From an uncultured Stenotrophomonas sp. (lineage in GTDB: Bacteria > Pseudomonadota > Gammaproteobacteria > Xanthomonadales > Xanthomonadaceae), in contig CAJYNG010000017.1 of assembly GCA_913775725.1 (NCBI GenBank), positions 186,001 to 250,000 on the forward strand: DNA of 64,000 nucleotides, in the 5' to 3' direction. The notes beneath the pieces are model-generated. The model was given only the letters and a program-made list of their open reading frames with translations. It made no database searches and was not told the DNA's origin. The position numbers were made by a program, and so were the translations under genes. Shown in pieces: positions 46,820-56,650 of this stretch. How positions within the stretch are numbered: position 1 is the stretch's first letter; each line of letters starts with the position of its first letter.

Positions 46820-46935
46820 GCTTCGCCAGTACGGCGAAGGTCTCGCTCGCAGTTCCAGTCGGCTGGAACTGCCGTTGCACCGGAGCCTGCGGGCTCGAAA
46901 TGACGGCGACAACGTCTGGGAGCTACTCCCCTTCT
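46820..46935 (-). promoter_or_regulatory. yybP-ykoY-type manganese riboswitch upstream of the TerC gene
   Basis: Reading the minus strand from 46935, the 5' conserved GGGGAGTAGC is followed by a variable arm with paired GAGCCCGCAGGCTC and a GCAGTTCCAGCC/ACTGGAACTGC stem. The conserved GCGAGACCTTCGCC loop (about 46833-46848) and a closing GCGAAG stem (46821-46827 with 46834-46839) come next. This matches the yybP-ykoY/mntP class known to precede alx/terC genes. The element ends about 85 bases before the start codon. Confidence 0.8.
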
Positions 46936-46985
46936 GGCGCCGATTCTGCGGCCTTGCCGGGCTGCCGTCAAATGGGGGGAGGCCA

Positions 46986-47063
46986 GGGTCGGATCCCCAA
47001 AGGGGCTCCGACCCCTCGTCGTCGCCACACTGGGGTCAGAACCCCCTGCGGGGATCTGACCCC
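46986..47063. repeat. Two GGGGTC/GACCCC palindromes in tandem
   Basis: GGGTCGGATCCCC with GGGGCTCCGACCCC (46986-47016) and GGGGTCAGAACCCCC with GGGGATCTGACCCC (47032-47063) lie between the riboswitch and rlmI. They have the same outer ends as the other members. Confidence 0.8.
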
Positions 47064-47086
47064 GGCGCCCGGTTTACAATAGGTGG

Positions 47087-48256
47087 ATGAATACCCCCCT
47101 TCCGATTGTCCGCCTCAAGAATGCGTGGCGTTCCAGCCACCCGTGGATCTTCCAGAAACTGGTCGAGAAGCCGACCGTCCGGCCCAAGCCCGGTTCCATC
47201 GTCGACGTGGTCGGCGTGGACGGGGAGTTCATCGGCCGCGGGTTCTACAACGGACACTCGCGCATTGCCGTGCGCATCCTCGAAACCGATCAGAACGTGC
47301 CGGTGGATGCCGGCTGGTTCTCGCGCAAGATCGCCCAGGCGGTGTCGCTGCGCCGTGAGGTGCTGAAGCTCGATGCGGTGTCCGACGCCTGGCGCGTGGT
47401 GCACAGCGAAGGCGATGGGCTGTCCGGCCTGGTGGTCGACCGCTACGGCGATCTGGTGGTGGTCGAGTTCTTCGCCGCTGGCATGTTCCGCCACCGCGAG
47501 TGGATCTACGACGCCCTGCGCGAACAGTTCCCGGGCTGCCGTTTCCACAGCTTCGCCGATGAGCACGTGCAGAAGCAGGAAAGCTTCGACTTCCACGGCA
47601 ACACCACCACCGAAGCGTCGGTGATCACCGAGTACGGCATCAAGTTCCGCGCCGACCCGGCCGGTGCGCACAAGACCGGATTCTTCGCCGACCAGCGCGA
47701 GAACCGCGAGTGGCTGAGCCAGCAGGTGGAAGGCAAGAGCGTGCTGGACCTGTGCTGCAACACCGGCGGTTTCGCCGTGTACGCCGCAGCGCGTGGCGCC
47801 ACCGAAGTGGTCGGCATCGACATCGATGAAGACGTCATCCAGATTGCCAAGGGCAATTCGCGCCTGAACAACGTGCGTCCGAAGTTCGTCCAGTCCGACA
47901 TCTTCCCGTGGCTGCGCGATGCCGCCAACCGCGGCGAGCAGTACGACGTGGTGATCCTCGACCCGGCGAAGATGACCCGCGACCGCGACCAGGTCATCAC
48001 CGCGCTGAAGAAGTACCTGGACATGAACAAGCTGGCGCTGGGCGTGGTGAAGCCGGGCGGCCTGTTCGCCACGTTCTCCTGCACCGGCCTGGTGGCCGAG
48101 GACCAGTTCCTCGACATGCTGCGCCGCGCGGCCTATTTCTCCGGTCGTACGATCCAGATCCTGAAGGTTGCTGGTGCGGGTCCGGACCATCCGTTCATGG
48201 CCCACGTGCAGGAATCGCGTTACCTGAAGGCCGTGTTCTGCCGCGTGGTGGATTGA
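47087..48256 (+). CDS. rlmI: 23S rRNA (cytosine-5-)-methyltransferase of the RlmI type
   Basis: 389 residues. An N-terminal PUA domain (KNAWRSSHPWIFQ..., ~1-75) precedes a Rossmann S-adenosylmethionine domain. The SAM site includes VLDLCCNTGGFAVYAA and GIDIDEDVIQIAKGNSRLNN, and the catalytic motif area is VVILDPAKMTRDRDQV (DPP-like, with Ala in place of the second Pro). FATFSCTGLV carries the catalytic Cys. RlmI methylates C1962 in 23S rRNA in Escherichia coli. It starts right after the repeat pair. Confidence 0.9.
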   Translation: MNTPLPIVRLKNAWRSSHPWIFQKLVEKPTVRPKPGSIVDVVGVDGEFIGRGFYNGHSRIAVRILETDQNVPVDAGWFSRKIAQAVSLRREVLKLDAVSDAWRVVHSEGDGLSGLVVDRYGDLVVVEFFAAGMFRHREWIYDALREQFPGCRFHSFADEHVQKQESFDFHGNTTTEASVITEYGIKFRADPAGAHKTGFFADQRENREWLSQQVEGKSVLDLCCNTGGFAVYAAARGATEVVGIDIDEDVIQIAKGNSRLNNVRPKFVQSDIFPWLRDAANRGEQYDVVILDPAKMTRDRDQVITALKKYLDMNKLALGVVKPGGLFATFSCTGLVAEDQFLDMLRRAAYFSGRTIQILKVAGAGPDHPFMAHVQESRYLKAVFCRVVD

Positions 48257-48434
48257 CGGTCGGCTTCTGCGTTCGCCGGGCATGAATCATGTCCACGGCC
48301 CGGCGGCCAGCGTTCCGCGCATTGCGATGCGTTCGTGAGAATGGCGCCCCATTGATGAGGGGTCGCGGCGCGGCTCTACAAAAAGGCCGGCCGCAGCGCT
48401 ATGGTCGGGCTCTTCCCAATGCCGGTGAGAGCCC

Positions 48435-49670
48435 ATGCCATCGTTGCGTCAGCTGTCCGTCGTGCTCGCCCTGGCGCTGTGTGCGCCCCTGTCCGCCCAC
48501 GCCATCGAGTTCAGTGCGCAGGAACTGGCCCGCGCCAAGGCCCTGCAGCAGCGCCTGGTCACTCTGGACAGCCATCTGGATACACCGGCCAATTTCGGCC
48601 GCACCGGTTTCGATATCGAGCAGCGCCACGACCGCAACGCGCTTTCGCAGGTGGACTACCCGCGCATGGTCGAGGGTGCGCTGGACGGCGGTTTCTGGGC
48701 GATCTACACCGACCAGGGCGACCGCACCACCGCCGCCCATCTGGCCGAGCGTGACCATGGCCTGCAGCGGCTGCTGGAGATCCGCGAAATGCTGGCCGCC
48801 AATCCCGAGCGTTTCGCGCTGGCATTGACCGCCGATGACGCGGCGCGGATCAAGGCCGCCGGCAAGCGCGTGGTCTACATCAGCATGGAAAACGCCAGCC
48901 CGCTGGTGGAAGACCCCAGCCTGCTCTCGTTCTACCACCGTGCCGGCCTGCGCCTGCTCAGTACCGTGCACTTCGCCAACAACGAGTTCGCCGATTCGGC
49001 CACCGACCCCAAGGGCGCGGAGTGGAAAGGCCTGAGCCCGGCCGGCAAGGAGCTGGTGCGGCAGGCGGTGAAGCTGGGCATCGTGATCGACCAGTCACAT
49101 GCGTCGGACGCGGTGTTCGACGACCTGCTGGCGATGATGCCGGTGCCGTTCGTGCTGTCGCACAGCTCGGCCAAGGCCGTGTACGACCACCCGCGCAATC
49201 TGGATGACGCGCGCCTGCGCAAGCTGGCCAAGGCCGGTGGCGTGATCCAGGTGAACGCCTATGGCGGCTACCTGATCGACACGGCGAAGACGCCCGAGCG
49301 CAAGCAGGCCGAAGAAGCGCTGAGCAAGCAGCTGGGCGGCTGGGAAGGCATGGGCATCGAGCAGGGTGTTGCCCTGCTGAAGGCCGAGCAGGCGCTGGAC
49401 CATGAACACCCGGTGCGGCACGCCAGCCTGGACGACTTCTTCGCCCACTTCGAGCACATCCTCAAGGTGGTCGGCCCCGAGCACGTTGGCATTGGCCTGG
49501 ACTGGGATGGTGGTGGTGGCCTGAGTGATCTGCCTGATGTCAGCCAGCTGCCGAAGATCACCGCGTGGCTGCTGCGCAAGGGCTATACCGAGCAGCAGAT
49601 TGCCGGCATCTGGGGCGGCAACCTGCTGCGGGTGATGCGCCAGGCGCAGGAGCACGCCGCCCCTCTGTAG
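48435..49670 (+). CDS. Renal-dipeptidase-like (peptidase M19) exported enzyme
   Basis: 411 residues with a signal peptide (MPSLRQLSVVLALALCAPLSAHA, residues 1-23). The metal site is in TLDSHLDTPANFG, with later ligands in YISMENASP, VIDQSHAS and VLSHSSAKAV, and GIGLDWDGG. M19 enzymes hydrolyse dipeptides, including D-residue or dehydro forms, using two zincs; the substrate here is not evident. The final codons abut a repeat whose GTAG supplies the TAG stop at 49668. Confidence 0.9.
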   Translation: MPSLRQLSVVLALALCAPLSAHAIEFSAQELARAKALQQRLVTLDSHLDTPANFGRTGFDIEQRHDRNALSQVDYPRMVEGALDGGFWAIYTDQGDRTTAAHLAERDHGLQRLLEIREMLAANPERFALALTADDAARIKAAGKRVVYISMENASPLVEDPSLLSFYHRAGLRLLSTVHFANNEFADSATDPKGAEWKGLSPAGKELVRQAVKLGIVIDQSHASDAVFDDLLAMMPVPFVLSHSSAKAVYDHPRNLDDARLRKLAKAGGVIQVNAYGGYLIDTAKTPERKQAEEALSKQLGGWEGMGIEQGVALLKAEQALDHEHPVRHASLDDFFAHFEHILKVVGPEHVGIGLDWDGGGGLSDLPDVSQLPKITAWLLRKGYTEQQIAGIWGGNLLRVMRQAQEHAAPL

Positions 49671-49700
49671 AGTCGAGCGGCGCTCGACTCTACAGAGGGG
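49662..49700. repeat. Short palindrome with GTAGAGTCGAG ends overlapping a stop codon
   Basis: CCCCTCTGTAGAGTCGAG is paired with CTCGACTCTACAGAGGGG with almost no loop. It provides the stop codon of the dipeptidase gene and is shared with the convergent permease 3' region. Confidence 0.8.
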
Positions 49701-49725
49701 CGCCGGGCCATGCCCGGCGACGTCC

Positions 49726-51153
49726 TTATTTCGCGATCAGCGCGTGGCGACGGCTGTACAGGAAGTACAGCACCAGGCCCGCCAGGTTCCACAGCAGGAA
49801 ATACAGCTGGGTGCTGTGCGGCAGGCTGAGGAACAGGTAGATGCAGCCCAGCGCGGCCAGCGGGCCGACCACGAAGGCCAGCGGGGTGCGGAAGGTGCGT
49901 TCGCGGTTGGGCTCACGCAGGCGCAGCACCACCAGACAGATGCCCACGGCGGTGAACGCGGCCAGGGTACCGGCATTGGCCAGTGCAGCGATCTCGTCCA
50001 GGCGCGCAACGCCGGCCAGCGCCGACACCACCACCGCGGTGAACAGCGTGGTCGCCACCGGCGTGCCGGTACGTGCATTGACCTTGGACAGGCTGCGCGG
50101 CAGCAGGCCATCGCGGCTCATCACGAAGAAGATGCGGCTCTGGCCGTACAGGAAGGCCAGCAGCACGGTCGGTAGCGCGATGATCGCGATCACGCCGATC
50201 ACCATCGCCGCCGTCGGATGACCGAGCTGGCGCATGATCAGGGCAAGCGGCTCGGCGCTGTGGCCAAACACGGCGTAGCTCATCGCACCCACCGCGGCCA
50301 GCGCCACCAGCACATAGACGATGGTGCAGCCGATCATCGAACCGATGATGCCGATCGACAGGTCGCGGCCCGGGTTCTTGGTTTCCTCGGCGGCGGTGGA
50401 GATCGCATCGAAGCCGTAGAAGGCAAAGAAGATGATCGCCGCCGCCGCCATCACGCCGTGTTCGACGCCATCGGGGCCGATCGACTTGGCGAAGCCGTAT
50501 GGCATGAACGGCTGCAGGTTGGCGCTGTCGAACGCGGGCAGGGCCACGGCCACGAAGATGGCCAGCGCGATCAGCTTGAACACCACCAGGATGGCGTTGA
50601 GGGTGGCGCTTTCCTTGGTGCCGGCCATCAGCATGCCGGCCACCAGCCAGGTGATGACGATCGCCGGCAGGTTGATCATGCCGCCTTCCACGTGCGGGCC
50701 GGCCGCCAGCCAGGCCGGCAGGTGCACGTTCCAGCCGAACTGGGTGTGGACCCATTCGAGGAAGCCGACGAAGTAGCCGGACCAGCCCACCGCCACCGTA
50801 CTCACCACCAGCGAGTACTCCAGGATCAGGCTCCAGCCCACCACCCAGGCAAACACTTCGCCCAGCGCACTGTAGCTGTAGGTGTAGGCACTGCCGGCGG
50901 CCGGCATCATCGTCGACAGCTCGGCGTAGGACAGCGCCGCGCAGGCACAGACCGCACCGGCGATGGCGAAGGAGATCAGCACGGCCGGGCCGGCCAGGTT
51001 GGCACCGACGCCGATCAGCGTGTAGATGCCGGTACCGACGATGGCGCCAATACCCAGCGCGATCAGGTGCGGCCAGCTGAGCGTCGGGATCAGACGCCTG
51101 CCGGCTTCGTGGACGGTGACGGAATCTAGGGACTTGCGCCGGAACAGGGACAT
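49726..51153 (-). CDS. APC-superfamily amino-acid permease (cationic amino-acid transporter type)
   Basis: I start at ATG 51153 (MSLFRRKSLDSVTVHEAG), 475 residues. Twelve or so transmembrane helices follow. The first contains the APC core GIGAIVGTGIYTLIG; later segments include GFDAISTAAEETKNPGRDLSIGIIGSM and YGQSRIFFVMSRDGLLPRSLSKVN. The pattern matches YfnA/CAT-type permeases for amino-acid uptake. Longer in-frame upstream sequence is not used because it lacks any such features. The substrate is unknown. Confidence 0.9.
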   Translation of the reverse strand: MSLFRRKSLDSVTVHEAGRRLIPTLSWPHLIALGIGAIVGTGIYTLIGVGANLAGPAVLISFAIAGAVCACAALSYAELSTMMPAAGSAYTYSYSALGEVFAWVVGWSLILEYSLVVSTVAVGWSGYFVGFLEWVHTQFGWNVHLPAWLAAGPHVEGGMINLPAIVITWLVAGMLMAGTKESATLNAILVVFKLIALAIFVAVALPAFDSANLQPFMPYGFAKSIGPDGVEHGVMAAAAIIFFAFYGFDAISTAAEETKNPGRDLSIGIIGSMIGCTIVYVLVALAAVGAMSYAVFGHSAEPLALIMRQLGHPTAAMVIGVIAIIALPTVLLAFLYGQSRIFFVMSRDGLLPRSLSKVNARTGTPVATTLFTAVVVSALAGVARLDEIAALANAGTLAAFTAVGICLVVLRLREPNRERTFRTPLAFVVGPLAALGCIYLFLSLPHSTQLYFLLWNLAGLVLYFLYSRRHALIAK

Positions 51154-51328
51154 GCAGGCCTCGGAAGGGGTGACTAAGAACGACAAGTTCCCGAGTGTGA
51201 CCGAACGCAGCGCAGCATTACCACTGACGGGGGTCATGCATGGCGGGGCGCGCGCTGCGCCCCGGCCAGGCTGCCGGAATCGGCACAATCCGGCGGCAGC
51301 CACCGGTGTGCGTTCGTTCCCGCCGCTG

Positions 51329-52324
<996 letters not shown>

Positions 52325-52445
52325 GCGGATCTCCTTGGGGAAGGCGCCACGCCTGGAGGGGCAGCGGCGAGGGGCACAGCATCCTCCACGCCATCATGTG
52401 GATAAACTGCGTGCCACCGGACTTACCTTGAAGACTGGCTTCACA

Positions 52446-53348
52446 ATGGATGCCTCCGCCCCCCTCACCGCTGTGGTCGCCTTCGTCCACGTGGCCGAGC
52501 ATGCCAGCTTTACCCGCGCCGCCGATGCCCTGGGCGTGTCGACCTCGGCGCTGTCGCAGAGCGTGCGCGCGCTGGAAGCGCGGATGGGCGTGCGGCTGCT
52601 GCAGCGGACCACGCGGCGGGTCAGCCTGACCGAACACGGCGCGCGTTTCCTGCAGCGCGTGCGTGGCGGCCTGGACCAGATCGACCAGGCCTTTGCCGAA
52701 CTGGACAGCGCGCGCTCGGTGCCTGCCGGGCGGCTGCGTGTGACCCTGCCGCGCATCGTCGCCGATCGCATGGTCCTGCCGCGGCTGCCCGATTTCCTTG
52801 CGCGTTACCCGCAGGTGCAGGTGGAACTGTGCGTCGACCCGGCGCTGACCGATCTGGTGGCCGAGGGCTTCGACGCTGGCATCCGCCTCGGCGAATCACT
52901 CGCACAGGGCATGATCGCGGTGCCGGTCGGGCCACCCGAGCGCCAGGTGGTGGTGGCCACGCGGGCCTATTTCGAACGCCATGGCGTGCCGCAGACCCCG
53001 CATGACCTGCAGAGCCACGCCTGCATCGTGCACCGCCTGGCCAACGGCCGGCTGATGCCCTGGGAGTTCAGCCGCGAAGGCCACGACCTGGACGTGGAAG
53101 TGAGCGGGCGGCTGGTGTTCAACGATGCCGGCGTCGCCCATCGCGCCGTGTTGGCGGGGCTGGGCATGGCCCAGGGCTTCGCCTCGCTGATGGCCGACGA
53201 CATCGCCGCTGGGCGACTGCAGAGCGTGCTGCAGGACTGGCAGCCGCCATTCCCTGGTTTCCACCTGTACTACCCCGCGCGCGAGCAGATGGCACCCAAG
53301 CTGCGGGTGTTCATCGACCACCTGCGCGCGGAGATGCACGACCGGTAG
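52446..53348 (+). CDS. LysR family regulator, divergent from the aldo/keto reductase
   Basis: 300 residues from ATG 52446 (MDASAPLTAVVAFVHVAEH). The N-terminal HTH is FTRAADALGVSTSALSQSVRALEARMGVRLLQRTTR; the rest is the effector-binding domain. Divergence from the AKR gene suggests it controls that gene. The TAG stop (53346-53348) lies inside a GTAG palindrome. Confidence 0.92.
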   Translation: MDASAPLTAVVAFVHVAEHASFTRAADALGVSTSALSQSVRALEARMGVRLLQRTTRRVSLTEHGARFLQRVRGGLDQIDQAFAELDSARSVPAGRLRVTLPRIVADRMVLPRLPDFLARYPQVQVELCVDPALTDLVAEGFDAGIRLGESLAQGMIAVPVGPPERQVVVATRAYFERHGVPQTPHDLQSHACIVHRLANGRLMPWEFSREGHDLDVEVSGRLVFNDAGVAHRAVLAGLGMAQGFASLMADDIAAGRLQSVLQDWQPPFPGFHLYYPAREQMAPKLRVFIDHLRAEMHDR

Positions 53349-53369
53349 ATGCCAACCTTGGTTGGCATG
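53345..53369. repeat. Short palindrome (GTAGATGCCAACC variant) overlapping a stop codon
   Basis: GTAGATGCCAACC-TT-GGTTGGCATGC begins inside the LysR stop codon. The same CCAACCTTGGTTGG stem occurs at 44787. Confidence 0.7.
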
Positions 53370-53371
53370 CT

Positions 53372-53806
53372 TCAATCGACCACGCGCGCCGCTACGCCTC
53401 CCGGCCAATGGCAGCCATCCTCGTGCCACGCCTCGACGTCCTCGTTGAACTCGGTACGTTGCCCGTCGCGGGCGCGCTCGTAGCTGAAACCGTAGACGTG
53501 CGCGCCCTGGGTGCTCAGGTAGTAGCGCCCATTGAGGCGGCCACCGATGCGTTCTTCCCAGACGCTGTCGAACTGGTATGGGCGGTCTTCGTCCAGCACC
53601 GTCGTTTCCTGCGACACCTGTTGCACCTGCAGACGGCCGCGCTGCCCGGCGTACTGCACGTCGGCGCTGCCATCGTCCAGCCAGCGCCACAGCAGGTGGA
53701 TGCCGTCGTTGCGGCCCCCGGTGAGGCAGCGATGGTCCTGCACGCTGGCCGCTGCGGTGTCGGCCAGAAGCCCGATGAACACCAGCACCAGCCGCCGCCG
53801 GATCAT
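53372..53806 (-). CDS. Small secreted protein of unknown function
   Basis: 144 residues with an N-terminal signal (MIRRRLVLVFIGLLADTAAA). The mature part is beta-rich with GRNDGIHLLWRWLDDGSADVQYAGQRGRLQVQQVSQETTV and two Cys (RCLTGG, DGCHWPGG). I do not recognise it. Its ATG overlaps the stop of the LysE gene (53803-53806), so it is translationally coupled to it. Confidence 0.65.
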   Translation of the reverse strand: MIRRRLVLVFIGLLADTAAASVQDHRCLTGGRNDGIHLLWRWLDDGSADVQYAGQRGRLQVQQVSQETTVLDEDRPYQFDSVWEERIGGRLNGRYYLSTQGAHVYGFSYERARDGQRTEFNEDVEAWHEDGCHWPGGVAARVVD

Positions 53807-54432
53807 CCATTCAGCCCCAACCGGATGCCGAAGCCCACCAGGAACAGGCCGGCCACGCGGCGCAGCGCATCGCTGATGCGCGGGTGCTGGATCAGGCGGC
53901 GACGGGCCAGGTTGCCCACGCCGATCAGCATAGAGCAGTAGGCGATGCTGACCACCAGGATGATGCCGGCCAGCGCCGCGAAGGTGGCGATGCCCTGGTG
54001 TGCCTTCGGATCGATGAACAACGGCAGGAAGGCCATGTAGAACAGGATCGCCTTCGGGTTGAGCAGGCTGACCAGGATCGCCTGCTGGAAGTATCGGCCT
54101 GGCTGCATGCGGATCGGGCCGGCGTCATCGCCCTCGTGCTTCGGCGTGCGCAGCAGGCTGATGCCCACCCACACCAGGTAGGCCGCACCCAGGTACTGCA
54201 CGGCGTGGAACACCAGCGGGTTGGCCTTGAGCAGCGCCGCCACGCCGGCCAATGCCAGCCACATCAGGATCTGGTCGCCGACCAGCAGGCCGGCCAGCGC
54301 GGTGTAGCCGCCACGCACGCCGCCACGGCCGGTGGCGGTCAGCAGGGTGAAGGTGCCGGGGCCGGGCAGGGCGAGAAACACCAGCACAGCGACCAGAAAC
54401 GTCCACAGGTCCTGGATGCCCATCCACGGCAT
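53803..54432 (-). CDS. LysE/RhtB family amino-acid exporter
   Basis: 209 residues, six hydrophobic segments, starting MPWMGIQDLWTFLVAVLVFLALPGPGTFTLLTATGRG with the conserved PGP near the first helix. It exports an amino acid or homoserine-lactone-like solute; the substrate is not evident. It shares an ATGA overlap with the secreted hypothetical gene downstream. Confidence 0.9.
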   Translation of the reverse strand: MPWMGIQDLWTFLVAVLVFLALPGPGTFTLLTATGRGGVRGGYTALAGLLVGDQILMWLALAGVAALLKANPLVFHAVQYLGAAYLVWVGISLLRTPKHEGDDAGPIRMQPGRYFQQAILVSLLNPKAILFYMAFLPLFIDPKAHQGIATFAALAGIILVVSIAYCSMLIGVGNLARRRLIQHPRISDALRRVAGLFLVGFGIRLGLNG

Positions 54433-54447
54433 GGCGGCGTTCTCTTG

Positions 54448-55419
54448 TTACGGGGGGCCGCCATTGTCGGTCAGCGCCGGGATTGGCGACAGGGGGCCGG
54501 TGGACCCACCCGGCATGCCAGACAGCAGCGGTTGCAGGTGCTGGCGCAGCTGCGCGTGCAGTTGCCGTACCGCTGGCGAGAACTGCTTGCGGTGCGGACA
54601 TACCAGCTGCAGCGGGATGCTGCTGCCAACACCGTCCAGCAGCAGCTGCAGGCGCCCGGCCAGCACGTCCTCGCGCAGGTCCAGCCAGGACTTGTAGGTG
54701 ATGCCTTCGCCGGCCACCGCCCAGCGTCGCACTACATCGGCGTCGTCGCAGACCAGCGGACCGCGCACGGGAATCACGCTACGGCGCCCTTCGACGTCGA
54801 ATGACCAGCGATCGTAGGCGCGGCCACTGAGCTGGTAGACCAGGCAATCGTGCTCACGCAGCTCGTCCAGGCGCGTGGGCGTACCGCGCCGCTGCAGGTA
54901 GTCGGGCGAGGCCGCGAGTACGCGCCGATTGCCTTCCAGCAGGGGCAGGGCGACGTAGTTGGCGTCGTCGAAGTGGCCGATGCGGATGGCCACGTCGACC
55001 GGGTCGCGGAACACATCAGCCACTTCGTCGGACAGGCGCAGGTGCAGGCGCAGCCGCGGGTGCGCGGCGCGGAAGGCGCTCAGCCAGGGCAGCAGCAGGT
55101 TGCGGCCGAGGTCCGAGGGCGCCGACAGCTGCAGGGTGCCGTGCAGCTCGGTGTCCTCGCCCTGCACGCGCGCCTGGCCCTCGCGCAGGGTGGCCAGCAC
55201 CTCCTGCGCATACGGCAGGTACAGCGCGCCCTCGCCGGTCAGGCGCAGGCTGCGGGTGGTGCGCACGAACAGGCGCAGGTCCAGCTCGCGTTCCAGCCGC
55301 GCCACTGCCGCGGCAACCTGCCCCGGCAGCAGATCGGCCTCGCGGGCCGCCTGCGAGAAGCTGCCCAGCGCGGCCGTGCGGACGAACAGCTGCAGATCGT
55401 CGAAGCGGATCATCTTCAT
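54448..55419 (-). CDS. LysR family regulator, divergent from a zinc-type dehydrogenase
   Basis: 323 residues from ATG 55419 (MKMIRFDDLQLFVRTAALGSF); ATG 55413 is also possible. The HTH is FSQAAREADLLPGQVAAAVARLERELDLRLFVRTTR. The effector domain follows. It is divergent from the dehydrogenase starting at 55511, which it probably regulates. Its C-terminus has a Pro/Gly-rich tail. Confidence 0.9.
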   Translation of the reverse strand: MKMIRFDDLQLFVRTAALGSFSQAAREADLLPGQVAAAVARLERELDLRLFVRTTRSLRLTGEGALYLPYAQEVLATLREGQARVQGEDTELHGTLQLSAPSDLGRNLLLPWLSAFRAAHPRLRLHLRLSDEVADVFRDPVDVAIRIGHFDDANYVALPLLEGNRRVLAASPDYLQRRGTPTRLDELREHDCLVYQLSGRAYDRWSFDVEGRRSVIPVRGPLVCDDADVVRRWAVAGEGITYKSWLDLREDVLAGRLQLLLDGVGSSIPLQLVCPHRKQFSPAVRQLHAQLRQHLQPLLSGMPGGSTGPLSPIPALTDNGGPP

Positions 55420-55510
55420 TGCCAGAGTGAAAGTGCTGCCCGATTCTGCGCCTTTCTGCGGGAGCGCGCGCGGCGCAACCTGTCGCCTCCTTCCCCACTG
55501 GACCGCTGCC

Positions 55511-56518
55511 ATGCGCGCCATTGCCTACACCCAAGCCGGCCTGCCGATCGATGATGCCCAGGCCCTGATCGACATCGAACTGGAACTGCCGCAGCCCGGC
55601 CCGCGTGATCTGCGCGTGGCGGTACGCGCGGTGGCGGTGAATCCGGTCGACACCAAGGTCCGCCGCGGCGTGGCCACCGATGGCCCGCGTGTGCTGGGCT
55701 GGGATGCGGTCGGCATCGTCGACGCGGTGGGCAGCGAGGTGACCCTGTTCCAGCCCGGCGACGCGGTCTACTACGCCGGGGTCATCGACCGCCCGGGCAG
55801 CAATGCCGAGTACCAGCTGGTGGACGAGCGCAGCGTCGGCCGCAAGCCGGCCAGTCTCGACGATGCCGCCGCCGCCGCACTGCCGCTGACCGCGATCACT
55901 GCCTGGGAGCTGCTGTTCGACCGCCTGCGCATTCCCGAGGGCGGCGGTGAAGGCCAGACCCTGCTGGTGATCGGCGCTGCCGGCGGTGTCGGTTCGATCC
56001 TGGTGCAGCTGGCGCGGAAGCTGACCAAGCTGACCGTGATCGGCACCGCCTCGCGTCCGGATACCCAGGACTGGGCGTACGCAATGGGCGCACACCACGT
56101 GATCGACCACAGCCTGCCGCTGGCCGAGGGACTGGCACGCCTGGGCATCAGCGAGGTGCAGCACGTGGCCAGCCTGACCCACTCCGACCAGCACTACGCG
56201 CAGATCGTGGAGCTGCTGGCGCCGCAGGGCCAGTTCGGCCTGATCGATGACCCGGGCCAGGTGGATGTGATGGCGCTCAAGCGCAAGGCGCTGTCACTGC
56301 ACTGGGAATCGATGTTCACCCGGCCGCTGTACCGCACCGCCGACATGCAGCGCCAGCACGACCTGTTGAACCGGGTGGCCGAGCTGATCGACACCGGCGT
56401 GCTGCAGACCACCCTGGGCGAGCACTTCGGGCGCATCGACGCGGCCAACCTGCGGCGCGCCCATGCGCTGCTGGAGAGCCATCGCGCCAAGGGCAAGATC
56501 GTGCTGGAAGGCTGGTAG
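55511..56518 (+). CDS. Zinc-binding alcohol dehydrogenase family (quinone-oxidoreductase-like) protein
   Basis: 335 residues from ATG 55511 (MRAIAYTQAGLPIDDAQALIDIELELP). An MDR fold with GroES-like N-terminal part (LPQPGPRDLRVAVRAVAVNPVDTKVRRG), a nucleotide-binding loop LVIGAAGGVGSILVQLARKLT, and no visible zinc-ligand cysteines. It matches the zinc-less NADPH:quinone reductase-like group. Paired divergently with a LysR regulator, so probably induced by an unknown electrophile. Confidence 0.88.
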   Translation: MRAIAYTQAGLPIDDAQALIDIELELPQPGPRDLRVAVRAVAVNPVDTKVRRGVATDGPRVLGWDAVGIVDAVGSEVTLFQPGDAVYYAGVIDRPGSNAEYQLVDERSVGRKPASLDDAAAAALPLTAITAWELLFDRLRIPEGGGEGQTLLVIGAAGGVGSILVQLARKLTKLTVIGTASRPDTQDWAYAMGAHHVIDHSLPLAEGLARLGISEVQHVASLTHSDQHYAQIVELLAPQGQFGLIDDPGQVDVMALKRKALSLHWESMFTRPLYRTADMQRQHDLLNRVAELIDTGVLQTTLGEHFGRIDAANLRRAHALLESHRAKGKIVLEGW

Positions 56519-56532
56519 GAGCAGACGCTGTC

Positions 56533-56558
56533 TGTAGAGCCGAGCCCACGCTCGGCTG
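56533..56558. repeat. SMAG-like palindrome, single copy
   Basis: TGTAGAGCCGAGCCCACGC with its complementary CTCGGCTGC follows the quinone-reductase-like gene. Confidence 0.75.
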
Positions 56559-56605
56559 CCGTTCGCGCGTGGGCGTCTGGTAAGGCAGGTTGTTCCCGCG
56601 CCCTT

Positions 56606-56646
56606 GGGGTCAGATCCCTTTCCCAAAGGGAAAGGGATCTGACCCC
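56606..56646. repeat. GGGGTCAGATCCC-type palindrome
   Basis: GGGGTCAGATCCCTTTCCC-AAA-GGGAAAGGGATCTGACCCC is a nearly perfect hairpin of about 19-bp arms, placed between convergent genes. Confidence 0.85.
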
Positions 56647-56650
56647 TGCC

